Shown in pieces: positions 1 through 10,495 of a DNA stretch of 64,000 nucleotides. Within the stretch, counting starts at the first letter, position 1, and each line of letters begins with the position of its first letter. The stretch is taken from contig CM055101.1 of assembly GCA_029204225.1 (NCBI GenBank), positions 40,629,961 to 40,693,960 of the forward strand, written 5' to 3'. The notes below the pieces were generated by a model. It did not search any database, was not told the origin of the DNA, and saw only the letters and a list, made by a program, of their open reading frames with translations. This stretch comes from Diphasiastrum complanatum. Taxonomy: Eukaryota; Streptophyta; Lycopodiopsida; Lycopodiales; Lycopodiaceae. Made by a program: the position numbers and the translations under genes.

Positions 1-450
1 ATCTAAATTTATCTGAAAGTGGACCATACCTTTTGGGAAAACAAATGCATCCCCAGGTTGTAACTTTTGGTCGAATCGATGGCCCATGGTATCAATGAAG
101 CTGACGAAGAGACTTCCACCGGTCACTTGAAGGAGTTCACTAGCACGCGGATGGAGATGAAGACGATTTGCAACACCTGGAGGAAAGTATAGAGTTGCCA
201 TGCTCACTCCTGCACCGTCTAATGTTGGTATATCCGCTAATGAGATCTTTTGTACGATAAGCTTGCCAGCAACTCTATCTGCCTTTTTTGCTCTAAACGT
301 AAAGAGATCTGCAGAAACATTGGCAGGATTTACACCTGGAGCAACAATGTAGTCATAAAGCGAATCAGGATCACTAGCTAGTGCGGAAAACACTGCACAG
401 CCCAGCAGGACGGCTCCTACCATTAACGAATTGAGGAAAACATTCTCCAT
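1..450 (-). CDS. Germin-like protein (cupin), N-terminal 150 residues, runs off the left edge
   Basis: The minus strand from an ATG at 450 reads open to base 1 (150 codons). Residues 1-24 form a signal peptide with a hydrophobic core and an Ala-Leu-Ala type cleavage site, followed by SDPDSLYDYIV, the usual start of mature germins (SDPDPLQDF). Around residues 99-116 lies the germin box 1, with HLHPRASELLQVTGG supplying the His-x-His and Glu metal ligands of the cupin barrel. Germin box 2 begins at PGDAFVFPKGMVHFQ, whose His is the last ligand. The family is secreted to the apoplast as Mn-binding hexamers; some members act as oxalate oxidase or superoxide dismutase, and activity cannot be read from sequence. 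The N-terminal Cys pair that usually forms a disulfide is absent and that loop is short. No upstream in-frame ATG occurs before a stop, which supports this start. About 60-70 C-terminal residues lie outside the window. No intron is seen in this part. Confidence 0.93.
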   Translation of the reverse strand, partial: MENVFLNSLMVGAVLLGCAVFSALASDPDSLYDYIVAPGVNPANVSADLFTFRAKKADRVAGKLIVQKISLADIPTLDGAGVSMATLYFPPGVANRLHLHPRASELLQVTGGSLFVSFIDTMGHRFDQKLQPGDAFVFPKGMVHFQINLD

Positions 451-587
451 GTTGGCAGAGATGCAGGCAGGTGAAAAGAACTGAGACCCAAAAGAAAGAT
501 CTATCGATGGATGGATGCAGAAAACTATAGTGCTAAGGGAAGGATTGGGCGCCAGCGTTGTTAGAAATGAGAATGCTCAAACTGCTG

Positions 588-594
588 TTATATA
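588..594 (-). promoter_or_regulatory. TATA box of the germin-like gene
   Basis: TATATAA on the minus strand, about 138 bases before the ATG at 450. This would place transcription start near 555-560 and give a 5' leader of roughly 105 bases, normal for plant genes. Position and match are the only evidence. Confidence 0.55.
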
Positions 595-722
595 GTAGCG
601 TCACATATGCATTGGGTTGATGCCTGCTGGCCTTCTTGGGACGGTGTGACTTTCGGTGGCGTTATATTATTGCACTTATATGTTTGGAGGTGAGCACTTG
701 GCAAGAATATGCAATGCCTGCC

Positions 723-780
723 GGCCATGCTAATGTCCTACATACAAAGCGCAGGCCATGCTAATGTCCTACATACAAAG
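723..780. repeat. Tandem duplication, 27 bp x 2
   Basis: Two identical 27-base copies beginning GGCCATGCTAATGTCC lie at 723-749 and 754-780, separated by four bases. They lie in the upstream region of the germin-like gene. A small local duplication; no function inferred. Confidence 0.9.
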
Positions 781-2382
781 AGAGACGGCAGCATATGTAT
801 ATTTTGGGAATTTTTTTTTAATGTACAGTTGTTGAACCTTTCAGGCCTATATCACCTTTGGAATAGGGTAGGGTCACTCACATGCTATGGGACACGTATG
901 CCTACGTGAAGATATTATCTAAAATGGATTAACATCTAACAATAAATGTGTTGTTTGCTAAATTTGTCGCAAGCTAATGTGATCGTATGCTCAAAGTTGA
1001 TTTGTCATTGCATTGTGAGTTTGAGCATTAAATTCTTCTTTTCAAATCATTTAGGTTGATTTTTATTTGGAGGAAGTCAAAACAAATAATATACTTCGCT
1101 CCACAAATCCAATAACCAGACCATACCACACTTATAGTTATGTAAATATTGCTTCTCTTATTTCATATGCCCTTTTAGAGTTGATATGCTTGCACTTCTC
1201 AATGCGTCCATGACCCTTGGATGAGGTGGATCTTCAATCCACATGACATGGTCCTACAATGAAGATTACATATTTTTTTTATCTTATTGTACCTCGTACA
1301 ATCTATAATGCCATAATCTAAAATATTATATTGTTGGCTAGGAGATGGTTGTCTATCCTCAATAATAAAGACTTATGATGTAAGTGTGTACTCATAAGTT
1401 CAATTGTTCACCCCATAACTCCATTCATAGACCTAACTTACATCATTGACAAAAGAAAATATGAGTAAATGTTAGGTATCTTGCTGCTAGGTGATTGGTT
1501 GCATCAAAAAATCCTAAACATTACAAGGGGCATTGATTTTGGTGGCGGTTTTGCCCTACATGATTAATAGAAGTGATTAGATCCTATGTCTCGACCAATC
1601 GAAAGGTCATCCTTGCCACCCTGTACTCCCCAATCTATGGGTAGATCAAGAGGTAAATCCCATGAAGTGTGATATACTTCCTTGATCTGAGCCTATAATA
1701 CGTGATCCAAATCCTACCTTTTACCTTTTGATCCCACCGCTATCGTCATTAGCTATTCTTAGGATCATGATTGGGGCTAACCGGGCTTGGAATTTGACGT
1801 GCACCCTTATCTTTCACCCGGATGGGCTTTTTTTCTTCTTCTTACCTTTCACATGACATGTATAATGCAAGGGTACCTTTAAAAAAAAAATAGGTATGAA
1901 CCTTTCAACCACTTTTATACATATATTCATGTTATATTTTATAGTAAATTTAAAAAAATTTCAAACTAGCATGACATTCAATTTTTTAAAGCTACCTTTT
2001 AATTTTTAAGTTTGTCATTCATATGACATACTTTTGAAACTTTTCCCTTTCTTTGAAAGGCAAACTAGCCTTTGATGTGCATTGCAGCTTGCAAATGACA
2101 AGCCTGGGTTCTAACTACCACATCTCTTCTCTCAACACAATCTTGCGAGTTATAGAATTGGCTTTGCAAGTGGTTCTTTGCCCACAAGTGAAAGCCTTTA
2201 AGGTATAGAGTATGATCCTAGGTCTAGCTTTTATGTATATGAGACTGAGGTTCTATGGTGATCATGTACGATGGATATATCTAGCTCAGGTGCTATCCAT
2301 TAAGGTTAATTTGTGCTAGTTTGTATATGTACTTTGCAAATTGTCTCCTAAACAATCTCAAATAGCAATCAAAAGTATGAAC
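781..2382. other. Gene-free flank
   Basis: AT-rich sequence with only short, unrelated open frames and no recognisable protein, RNA gene or element terminus. It separates the germin-like gene from the repeat-filled remainder of the window. Confidence 0.6.
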
Positions 2383-2757
2383 TGTGAAGAATTGCCAAAA
2401 AATGGCAAGAACCATGTAGTATAATGTAAATTTTGTACATAAGTGGATTCCACACATGTGAGGCCAAGATGCCACGTGGCAACCCACTCCTAATGTAGGT
2501 TAGGTCAAGTCAAGAGAGTTGGTCATGTCTATTTGGTGGTCATCCCTACTTGATAGGACCTACACCTAAGTTTAAGGTGAAAATTTGATCGACTAGCTAC
2601 CTACCAAGCATAACTCTAGGATCTAGGCTAGGGTTTCATTTTAGGGCAAGAAGAGTGAGTTAACTTCCTTATTACATGCTGGAAATCCACCTAAATTCAA
2701 GAAGGAAGTCAAATTTGCTATGTATTCCAAGCTCCCATAGTGAGAAAATAGAAAATT
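2383..2757 (+). repeat. Left LTR of the Copia-derived element (part shared with the right copy)
   Basis: Starts TGTGAAGAATTGCC and matches 7118-7507. Its true 3' end is not fixed because the right copy is interrupted. It may extend to about 3030, where a sequence resembling the Met-tRNA primer site (TGGTCCTAAAGCC) follows. Confidence 0.8.
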
Positions 2758-3041
2758 TTTGGAGCTCATTGGCAATCTAAAGCTAGTTCACTATGTACAT
2801 TGAGTTTTTGTGATCCAAATGAAACCAAATCAATTTCTACTTGTTTCTCAGGTTGAAGGCCATACTACAGCCTATGGTACACACGTGTGGGCTCGGATTT
2901 CAATGTTGATCAGTGCTTTTGATTGTTAATGCTTGCTGTTTGTCAAATTGCCAATCTAGATCAACTTTTTTGTGTCTAGTTTTTTAATAGATTGTTAAGC
3001 AAGCATCCAATCACTCTTGTGGATCTTTTGTAGATCCATTT

Positions 3042-3743
3042 ATGGTCCTAAAGCCAACTATAGAAAAACTTCACAGTGTATTAGTGGCTGAAGAGTGTAG
3101 GATGCTCCACACCAAGGCAAGAATGAGTGCATTGTCTTTGCAGGATGGAGATGAGAAAGCCAATTTATCATTCAAAGGCAAAAAGAAGACCAATGGAAAG
3201 AAGAAGCATCCCAAGGAGGCCAAAGAAGAGGATGATGCATCAAGCTCAAAGGACAAGTCAAAGCAGAAATGCTTCTTTTGTAGAAAGAAGGGGCATTATG
3301 CATCTCAATGTTACAAGAGACTAAGAGCACAAGTGGAGGAGGAAAAACAAGGAAACCTTGCAAAGGAGGAGGAGGCGGATGAAGTAGATGTATTCTTGAT
3401 GGCAACTACATCCTCACCAACAAGCAATGGCAATTCAAGAGATACATGGTGGATTGATAGTGGGGCTAGCTCCCACATGTCTTGTGAAAATGACTTTTTT
3501 TCAACTTTACACTCATTCAATGATGCTAAAAAGTTTGTCCTTACTGCAAATGATGAAGAGTATAGGATAGATGGTGTTGGCACCATCTCTTTGTGTCTAG
3601 AATCCTCAAAATACATGGATCTAGAAAATGTCCTTTATGTACCATCAATCACCAAGAAAATGCGTAGTGTTGGTCTACTCTTAGAAAGTGGTTTGGATGT
3701 CCACTTTAAGCATGGTGTTTGTTTGCATTGCAAAGGGATTTAA
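3042..3743 (+). pseudogene. Copia Gag C-terminus and aspartic protease (fossil fragment)
   Basis: The 233-codon frame holds a Lys-rich stretch, a CCHC knuckle (CFFCRKKGHYASQC, about residues 77-90), and a Copia protease with WWIDSGASSHM (about residues 136-146). Distal protease motifs ending near LYVPSITK follow. The N-terminal half of Gag is missing. The downstream reading carries a remnant of the GAG-pre-integrase region (GRLFKLEAS) before similarity to Copia stops. Confidence 0.85.
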
Positions 3744-4500
3744 ACATGGAAGACTGTTTAAGTTGGAAGCTAGTGTTGCTTTTGAAAGAATGAGCTTGGA
3801 CAAGGAGGAGATAACTCAAGAGGAGATCTTGGCAAAGTGTGATCTTGCTTGCATTGAGAAGGAGCATCAAAAGGAGGAAGATCTTGAGGATCAGCCTCAA
3901 AGCATGAGAGCTCCAAGGGAGTCCTCAATGACAATGGCCGAGTCATCAAATTGCATGCAAATTGTCCATTCAAGTGTGCATCTTGCAAGGATGGTGAGCA
4001 TTGGAGAGTCTACTATCTTTGAATACTTTTTGGATAGTATTCATAGACATGGAGTGACTTGTTGCTTATCTTTAAGATCTATGGTGTTTAGTACTCTTCA
4101 TGACAAGACAATGAAATTAGATGCTTTCAAATCTCCATTTGTTGTTGATAAAGCAATTTCATTGGATAATTATTTTTGTAATAGTTTGAATAGTGTCATA
4201 AAAGATGAAACATCATTTGTATTGTAAATCTTTGGGTCCACATGCTTTGAGCATGGTCATTCCAATGTAAGGACCAAAGATTATCCTATTTCAATGATAG
4301 GAATAATGGTAGTGTTTTGCTCTTCAAGTAGAGATTGTAGAATCTACTTGTTTTCCATCAAAGAAGTTGTCAATGGTGGAAATGTGATCTTTCAAGAGTG
4401 GAAGATTTGTAAACTTGAAGAAGCACCTTTGGATCAACACCTTATTCAATTCATTGATGGTTTGGAGTCAAGTCAAGTGGAGTGTTGTAAAGCTACCTTT
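3744..4500 (+). other. Unfamiliar coding-like stretch in place of integrase and RT
   Basis: After the pre-integrase remnant the frame turns into acidic sequence (repeated Lys-Glu-Glu and Glu-Asp, about 3800-3900) and then about 110 residues rich in Ser, Phe and Leu that resemble no Copia domain I know. A second open frame (from 4294) follows. It could be a captured host fragment or a lineage-specific ORF of a non-autonomous element. I cannot assign a function. The element at 50240-52880, which has a related LTR, also carries a non-Copia ORF in the corresponding part. Confidence 0.4.
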
Positions 4501-5144
4501 ACAAGCTTTACTTCCGGCGCCATCGGTGCCAGCTATGTCCCCAGCGCCAGCAGCGCCCCTGCTGCTCCCGGTGCCAGCGGCGCCGGCGTCGCTCCTGGCG
4601 CCACTGTGACCAGAATTCAGCCGACGCCAAGTTCCTATGGCTAAAAATCTTTGATCGGTTCTAGCGGAGTCCAGAGAGCTCAGATCGATGTGCAATCACC
4701 TCACACGATCTAGGCATGATTAAAGGAAGCCTGGGGATCAGTAAAATCTAGAGAGAGAAAATGACTTTCTAGAAAGAGAAAATTCTAGAGAGAGAAAAAC
4801 GTGCTTTACCAGCTTGGGTAGAGTGCTTGGTATGAGGGGGGGTGCCGAATCACACCAATACTATAGGGGAGTGCGGGTTGCGACTCAGGACGAGCTCCAA
4901 CCAAGTCTTAGCCTCCCTTGCTGGAATGTTGTCATGGCTCTCGCCTTGGCATGCTAGCGCCTCGGGGACTAGGGTCAATCACACACTTGAAATGTAACCT
5001 TCTCAGATTTATCAGTAAAGTGGGATTTTCCTCAAACTAACTCTGATTACCTTCTGGGTTTCAGTGTTCGATAAAAGCGCCAGTTGTAAGGCCGCTTTCA
5101 AAAGTTTTAACTTGGCACATAGCTGAGGGTCGTATTCCAGGATG

Positions 5145-5214
5145 CCAGCGGTATGCCGTTGGGACCATTCGGTCCGCGGCGCCAGCGGTATGCTATCGGG
5201 ACCATTTGGTCCAG
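5145..5214. repeat. 33-bp tandem repeat x 2 with a palindrome
   Basis: Copies at 5145-5177 and 5182-5214, period 37, begin GCCAGCGGTATGC. Each includes GGACCATT(C/T)GGTCC, a near-palindrome able to form a small hairpin. Confidence 0.8.
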
Positions 5215-5319
5215 GAACTGGTTGTCTCCATATTTGTCGCGGCTTGTGGTTCTGAGTGTTCCTTGCATGAACATGAATGGGTTAAGCTCTTGGAGAACGG
5301 GCTCTAACCTGTCGGCTGA

Positions 5320-5660
5320 GTTGGATGGCTTGCTTGGGTGGAAGTTACCTGTTTATGGCTGTCCAGTCTGGCGTGGCGCCAGGTTGGCTTCCAACGCTCG
5401 TGACGAAGCTTTCAGTTGGTTAAGTCTGATGTAAGTCAGACCGCTTGCTTGGAATGGATGTTACTCGTTTGTAATGAAGCTTCGAGTTGGTTAAGTTTGA
5501 TGTATGTCGGGCGGCTTGCTTGGAGGGAAGTCACCCACATCGGGACCCCCAATCTGGCATGGCGCCAAGTTGGATGTCAATGTTGGTTTTCGGAACTTCA
5601 AGTTGGTTAAGTCTGATCGTTGTTGGCGAGTTGGCTGCTTGTATGTCAAGTGGGTTTGGA
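5320..5660. repeat. Degenerate direct repeats around AGTTGGTTAAGT
   Basis: AGTTGGTTAAGT(C/T)TGAT occurs at 5414, 5485 and 5601, and each is followed within about 35 bases by a GGC(T/G)GCTTG-like run. Spacing is uneven (71 and 116), so these are old duplications with later changes. Confidence 0.7.
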
Positions 5661-5811
5661 TGGCAAGAGTTGAAGGCTGGGAAGCTAAGTCGTGGTTTCC
5701 GGCTCCCTTTGGGATGCCTGCGCTACATGTGGTATCAAAGCCGACTGGCCGGTCAGCTATGCGGATCTCACGGAAATGGCCATGGTTTGGGGTTCATCAA
5801 GACAACTGTTG

Positions 5812-6215
5812 TGCAAGGTGCTACCCACAATGTAAGCACGGGTGCATCCACGGTCGGGGTGGTCGACAGAACGGGGGACTTGATGAGTCAAGGTGCTGCC
5901 CTTGAGGTGTAAGCACGGTTAGTTCTCGCGATTCGGGCCTGGCGCTGTCTGCACGTAGGACAGATGAGGCAGTGTGCTGCCATTAGATTGGTGTAAGCAC
6001 GGTCTGTGCCTTGTGGGGTGCGAGACGACATATTCGAACTGTACGGGTTAACCATTGATACAGAGATGCTACTCGAATTCGGGTGTAAAGCACGGGTGGT
6101 TAGTTGCCGGTGCGGGATAGCTGCCGATCGTTTAGCTATAAGGGCTATCGACCAAAAAGTGGTGGGGCGTGACTGAGGCAATGTGCTGCTTAATGGTGAA
6201 AGCACGGATAGTTGG
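5812..6215. repeat. Five degenerate units each carrying GTGCT...AGCAC
   Basis: Units begin near 5817, 5892, 5972, 6064 and 6182. Each has (G)TGCT(G/A)C and, after 12-25 bases, GTAAGCAC or AAAGCACGG. The two arms are complementary and could pair as a short stem. Spacing grows from 75 to 118 bases. The block directly follows the primer site and so lies in the leader of the inserted element. Confidence 0.65.
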
Positions 6216-7117
6216 AGGGGTGTCCTATGTGGGGTGATTCTGTGATTGATTTGTATGGGCGCGACCAGGCAAGGTCCGTTGGCAGGACCATCTCAAAGGG
6301 GGAACTTGTCTTTGTTACTTGTTAGTAAACCTGCCTGAGTGTCTTACTTGTATGTATTCGTGGTGAGTCTTAGTACTCGTGCTTTGCCTGGTTTGCATGA
6401 TTGCTTGTGATACAAGGAGCTGATGGCTCAAGAAGGAACCTTTCTTTTGAAGGCTGATACCATCAAACGAAGAGGACTACAGAATCTGTGGGGCGGATTT
6501 GCAGTTCAAGTACTTGCACATGAACGACAACGAAACGACTCAATGTTTGCAAAGGATGGATGACTAGCTTGTTTCTTGGGTTAGTTTTATTTGCAACAAC
6601 GCCCACCAGACGCAAGTAGAAAGTCAAAAGTTGGAAAGGGCAATTTCAGGGGAGATCTTCTATGGAGCAGTTGGTCTTCATTTTGGGACGGCCACCTTTG
6701 GAACTGAAACTCACTGAGCATGGGTGATATCCAGTATCAGTTGGGTTTTTTCTCAAAGGGGAAAGACTAAGATCATCTTCAAAGATTGGCAACAAGTTGG
6801 ATCGAGCCATAATCCTAGCAGATGGGAAGCAAAGTGTTGGAAAGGATTTTTGTCTGAAAAGCTCTACTCTAAGTCCGACCAAGCTGATTTTATAAGTGGA
6901 GGGGAACTATCACACACCCCTCTCTCTTGGGGCAAATTTTGAATGAAAGTTGATCAAAACGGGGGCAAATTCAAGGTGGTGAAAGATCCTTCATGGACAT
7001 CATTCTCTATTGGAGTCTCAAAAGTTCCTTGTTTGTAGCTAGATTTTTTAGACACTTCTAAAAGCATTCATTCATGTAGCAAGAGAGTTGCAAATAGATC
7101 AAGCTCAATTTGAGGAG

Positions 7118-7507
7118 TGTGAAGAATTGCCAAAAATTGACAAATCTAGCTTGATCAAAAACCATGTAGTATAATGTAAATTTTGTACATAAGTGGATTC
7201 CACACATGTGAGGCCAAGATGCCATGTGGCAACCCACTCCTAATGTAGGTTAGGTCAAGTCAAGAGAGTTGGTCATGTCTATTTCATGGTCATCCCTACT
7301 TTATAGGACCTACACCTAAGTTTAAAGTGAAAATTTGACCAACTAGCTACCTACCAAGCATAACTCTAGGATCTAGACTAGGGTTTCATTTTAGGGCAAG
7401 AAGAGTGAGTTAACTTCCTTATTACATGCTGGAAATCCACCTAACTTCAAGAAGGAAATTGAATTTGCTATGTATTCCAAGCTCCCATAGTGAGAAGATA
7501 GAAAATT
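7118..7507 (+). repeat. Right LTR of the Copia-derived element, cut short
   Basis: Begins TGTGAAGAATTGCC after the purine tract TTTGAGGAG and matches the left LTR to 7507. There a minus-strand Copia LTR starts abruptly (AGTTAAGAAAACAG). Confidence 0.8.
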
Positions 7508-7759
7508 AGTTAAGAAAACAGTTTAAAAACTCGACTGGATCAATCGCCACAACACAACGTCAAGTGCGATAAGACGAGACAACATAATTGCTTTCCACAA
7601 ACTATATATTCAACTGATAAGCAAGTACAAAGATAAAGCTGCTTAAAAGCACTCAAAGGGCTCGTAAAAAAAAGACGGCCCAAAAATTCTAGAACTAAGC
7701 ACACGTGGTGCCGTCGAAATAAGAAAGCACTGTATAAGTTGATCATTGCTATTTTAACT
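7508..7759 (-). repeat. 3' LTR of the minus-strand Copia, with AGTTAA/TTAACT ends
   Basis: 252 bases between the purine tract and the junction with the host LTR. The ends are AGTTAA and TTAACT, a perfect 6-base inverted repeat, rather than TG and CA. Only one copy is present, so the boundaries rest on the abrupt junction at 7507/7508 and the purine tract at 7760. Confidence 0.6.
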
Positions 7760-9910
7760 CTCTCCCTCAATGATCAACGTCTCTCTTTATTTTAGAGTTT
7801 ACTCTATTCATGGAACATACCTCCATGATAGTATTACAAGTAAAGGCTTTTTACATAACCAGATCTAAGCCAAATTTGGCTATAAAAGTTTCAAACTTCT
7901 CTTTACTTAAAGCTTTCGTAAATATATCAGCAGCTTGTAACAACGTAGAACAATGTACAATACTTATATCTTCAGATTGTAGCTTGTCACGCACAAAGTG
8001 ATATTTTACCTCAATATGTTTTGTCCTTGCGTGAAAGACATGATTTTTAGCCAATTGTATTCCACTTTGGCTGTCACAGAAAATAACAGTAGGATTTACC
8101 TGCTTCATGCCAATCTCACACAACAACTTACACAGCCATATAGCTTCCTGGGTGGTAGAACTTAACGCTTTATATTCGGCTTTTGTAGAAGAAAGAGAAA
8201 TAGTATCTTGCTTCTTGCTAGACCACAAAAAACAACCGCTACCAAAATTGAAGGCATAACCTGTTGTTGACTTTCTATCATCTACATTTCTTGCCCAATC
8301 AACATCAACATAACCCTGTAACTTAGGTAAAACACTTTGTCTTTTGTAGATTAGACCAAGGTTAGGTGCACCTTTCACATATCTCAAAATCTTTTTCGCA
8401 ACTTTTCAAAGGTCCATAGTGGGTGATGACATGAATTGGCTAATAAAACTTACAGCATAGCCAATATCAGGACATGTAGTCGTAAGATATATCAAACTCC
8501 CAATAGTTGACGAAATAGAGTAGCGTCAACATGTGCACTATCATCAATATGAGATAATTTCTTACCAGCTTCGCAAGGGGTGATGGAAGGTTTGCACTCT
8601 GTCATGCGGAATCTCTCCAATACCTCGCGCACATACTTGTTTTGACATAACCTGATATTGCTGCCAATTTTCCATACTTCGACACCCAAGCAATAGTGCA
8701 TAAGATCTAAATCTGTCATCTCAAATTGCTTGCATAAGTTGGCTTTGATAGAATGAGTGAGGTTCTCATCATTGTCTGTGATAATGATATCATCAACATA
8801 AAGCAATGCTATCTTCATTTATAAGAACGTAAAGGTTTGGATTTGAATATTTTCTTACAAACCCATGAGAAAGAAAGTAATTGTCAATGCGTCCATACCA
8901 TGTGCGTGGTGCTTGCTTAAGGCCATAAAGTGCTTTGCGTAGCTTGCATACCTTATGTTCTTGTCCTTTTGCCATGAAGCCCTGCGGTTGGACCATGTAA
9001 ACTTCTTCCTCTAAGTCACCATTCAAAAATGCGGACTTCACATCCATTTGATGGATCTTCCACCCAAAATGAGATGCTAAGGCAAAGATAAGACGTAGCG
9101 TAGTCCACTTAGCAACTGGAGCAAATGTCTCTTCATAGTCAATTCCTTTATTTTGCTCATAGCCCTTCACTACTAGGCGTGCTTTATGCTTTGCTATCGT
9201 GCCATCCGCATGAAACTTTGTTCTAAACACCCATTTGTTGTCAATGGGTTTCTTTTCAAGTGGTAGATCAACCAACTCCCGCGTATCATGCCTGTGGATG
9301 GATTCCATCTCCTATTCCGTTGCCCTTTGCCACTGTTTGTGATCTTTTGCTTCATCAAAGGTTGATGGCTCTCGACACTTCAAAATGTCACTCATTAGGG
9401 CATAGTTCACATGATAACGATCGGGAGACTTCCTTTCCCACATTGATGTTCTCACTTCTCCTTGTGTGCTAGATCCTGGTTGATTTAGCTTTGTGTCCTT
9501 CATGATCTTTTCATACCATTTTGGTAACTTAGATTCAAGTGATACACTACGTGGAGAGTATGTATCCCAAGGAGTGGCCAAGTAGTGTCTCTTACTTCCA
9601 ACCGATTTTTCTTTTATTGCTCCTATTGGCAAGTACCTTTCCTTAGGTTCTTGAATAGGTGGTGTCTTCTCATACTCACCCTCTCGACTCTCATTTTCAC
9701 TTGTATCATCTTGTGGAGCGTCTTCTGCATCATCTTCTTCCAAAATTGTGGGAAGTCTTTTGATGCTTTCACCACTTGCATGGTCTTATCTTCATACCTA
9801 TGCGTCTCATCAAAGATCACATCTTTGCTTATGTGAATCTTGTTCATTACAGGATCAAAACATGCATACGCCTTCGTCCTCTCATCATAACCGATTTCCC
9901 TAATTGGATA
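7508..9910 (-). mobile_element. Copia element, integrase C-terminus to 3' LTR (fossil)
   Basis: Reading on the minus strand: integrase C-terminal region with GYDERTKAYACFDP (from about 9905), then RT with WVFRTKFHADG, MDVKSAFLNG and the catalytic LYVDDIII (about 8800). RNase H follows with STTGYAF and ADIFTKAL (8387-7851), then a purine tract GAGGGAGAGAG and the 3' LTR. Gag, protease, most of integrase and the 5' LTR are missing. The element lies in the right LTR of the preceding element, so it is the younger of the two. A few breaks are present. Family: Ty1/Copia, from domain order and RT motifs. Confidence 0.9.
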
Positions 9911-9914
9911 AGCT

Positions 9915-10090
9915 TAAATTGCTTTAGTATAAATAGCTGATCATTAGATAACACACAAGCAATAGTGAGAAGAATAGAACACGAGTGAGAGTACTTCTTT
10001 TCAGGAGACTCATAGTTCTATCATTGTGAAAATTGCTATTAGCGCTTACTGCTTATCAGCGGAAGTGCATCAGACAGAGTTACATTAGAG
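9915..10090 (+). repeat. LTR-like fragment with TATA box
   Basis: TAGTATAAATAG near 9928 is followed by sequence ending with GCTATTAGCGCTTACTGC. It resembles 29103-29290 (AGTATAAATCAG, then GCTATTGCACTTACTGC) in the same order and spacing. Two copies of one LTR family, each with a core promoter; no internal domain is attached. Confidence 0.55.
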
Positions 10091-10295
10091 GAGTTTCGAG
10101 CACCAAAAGGGCCTTTTGTCAAGATGCTATTTTTGACTTTTCAACTATTCGACGTACACTTGGACCAGTTATGTATTTACAAATGTGAAAGACCATAACG
10201 TTGCTTGCCGGTCATATTTTTTTACAATTCAAAACTCCCACCGGCCTGACTTGTGATTGGACCGTAATTGCTGCCCGTGAGTTTCTTGAGTGCCC

Positions 10296-10495
10296 GGGAC
10301 TTAACAATTGTGGTTAAAGTAAGTCTATTTTGATTTAACTGTAGCTAGAGTAGCATATATGGTTTACAAAAGACCGCCATCATTTATTATGGCCATGAGG
10401 GACTTAACACTTGTGGTTAAAGTAAGTCTAGTTTGATCTGACCATAGTTAGAATAACATATATGGTTTAGAAAGACCGCCAACATCTATTACAAA
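10296..10495. repeat. 103-bp tandem duplication
   Basis: Copies begin GGGACTTAACA at 10296 and 10399 and share GGTTAAAGTAAGTCTA and ATATATGGTTTA, with about ten differences. An old local duplication. Confidence 0.8.

Larger units (their letters stand above)
4500..6950 (+). mobile_element. GC-rich, repeat-rich insert with an LTR end and primer site
   Basis: Base composition changes sharply near 4500 and returns to AT-rich near 6950. At 5730 TGGTATCAAAGCC, complementary to the 3' end of initiator Met tRNA, follows a CTACA ending by two bases. This is the arrangement of a 5' LTR and its primer site, so part of 4500-5727 is probably an LTR of another element. Three sets of internal direct repeats lie at 5145-5214, 5320-5660 and 5812-6215. 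No gag or pol domain is seen. Probably a non-autonomous LTR element nested in the surrounding one; its ends are not defined. Confidence 0.45.
2383..7507 (+). mobile_element. Copia-derived LTR element lacking most of pol (fossil)
   Basis: Left and right LTR copies (from 2383 and from 7118) match over about 350 bases with roughly 13 differences by eye (3-4%) plus an indel near the start. The right LTR is preceded by a purine tract ending GAGGAG. Inside are the C-terminal part of Gag with a CCHC knuckle, a Copia protease, then unfamiliar coding-like sequence (3744-4500) where integrase and RT would normally lie, then a GC-rich block (about 4500-6950) that looks foreign. No RT or RNase H is present. 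The right LTR is cut at 7507 by a minus-strand Copia. Broken, with several breaks and large missing parts. LTR divergence suggests an insertion of one to a few million years, depending on mutation rate. Confidence 0.8.

Noticed and set aside
4500-4644. Ala/Pro/Ser-rich open frame that looks like a structural protein tail
   Set aside because: The residues follow from a GC-rich (GCC/GCG) repeat-like stretch at the edge of the foreign block, and other frames are equally open. No independent sign of coding.
5812-6215. Regularly spaced repeats resembling a CRISPR array
   Set aside because: Repeats are degenerate, spacers are not of constant length, there are no cas genes, and the context is plant nuclear DNA.
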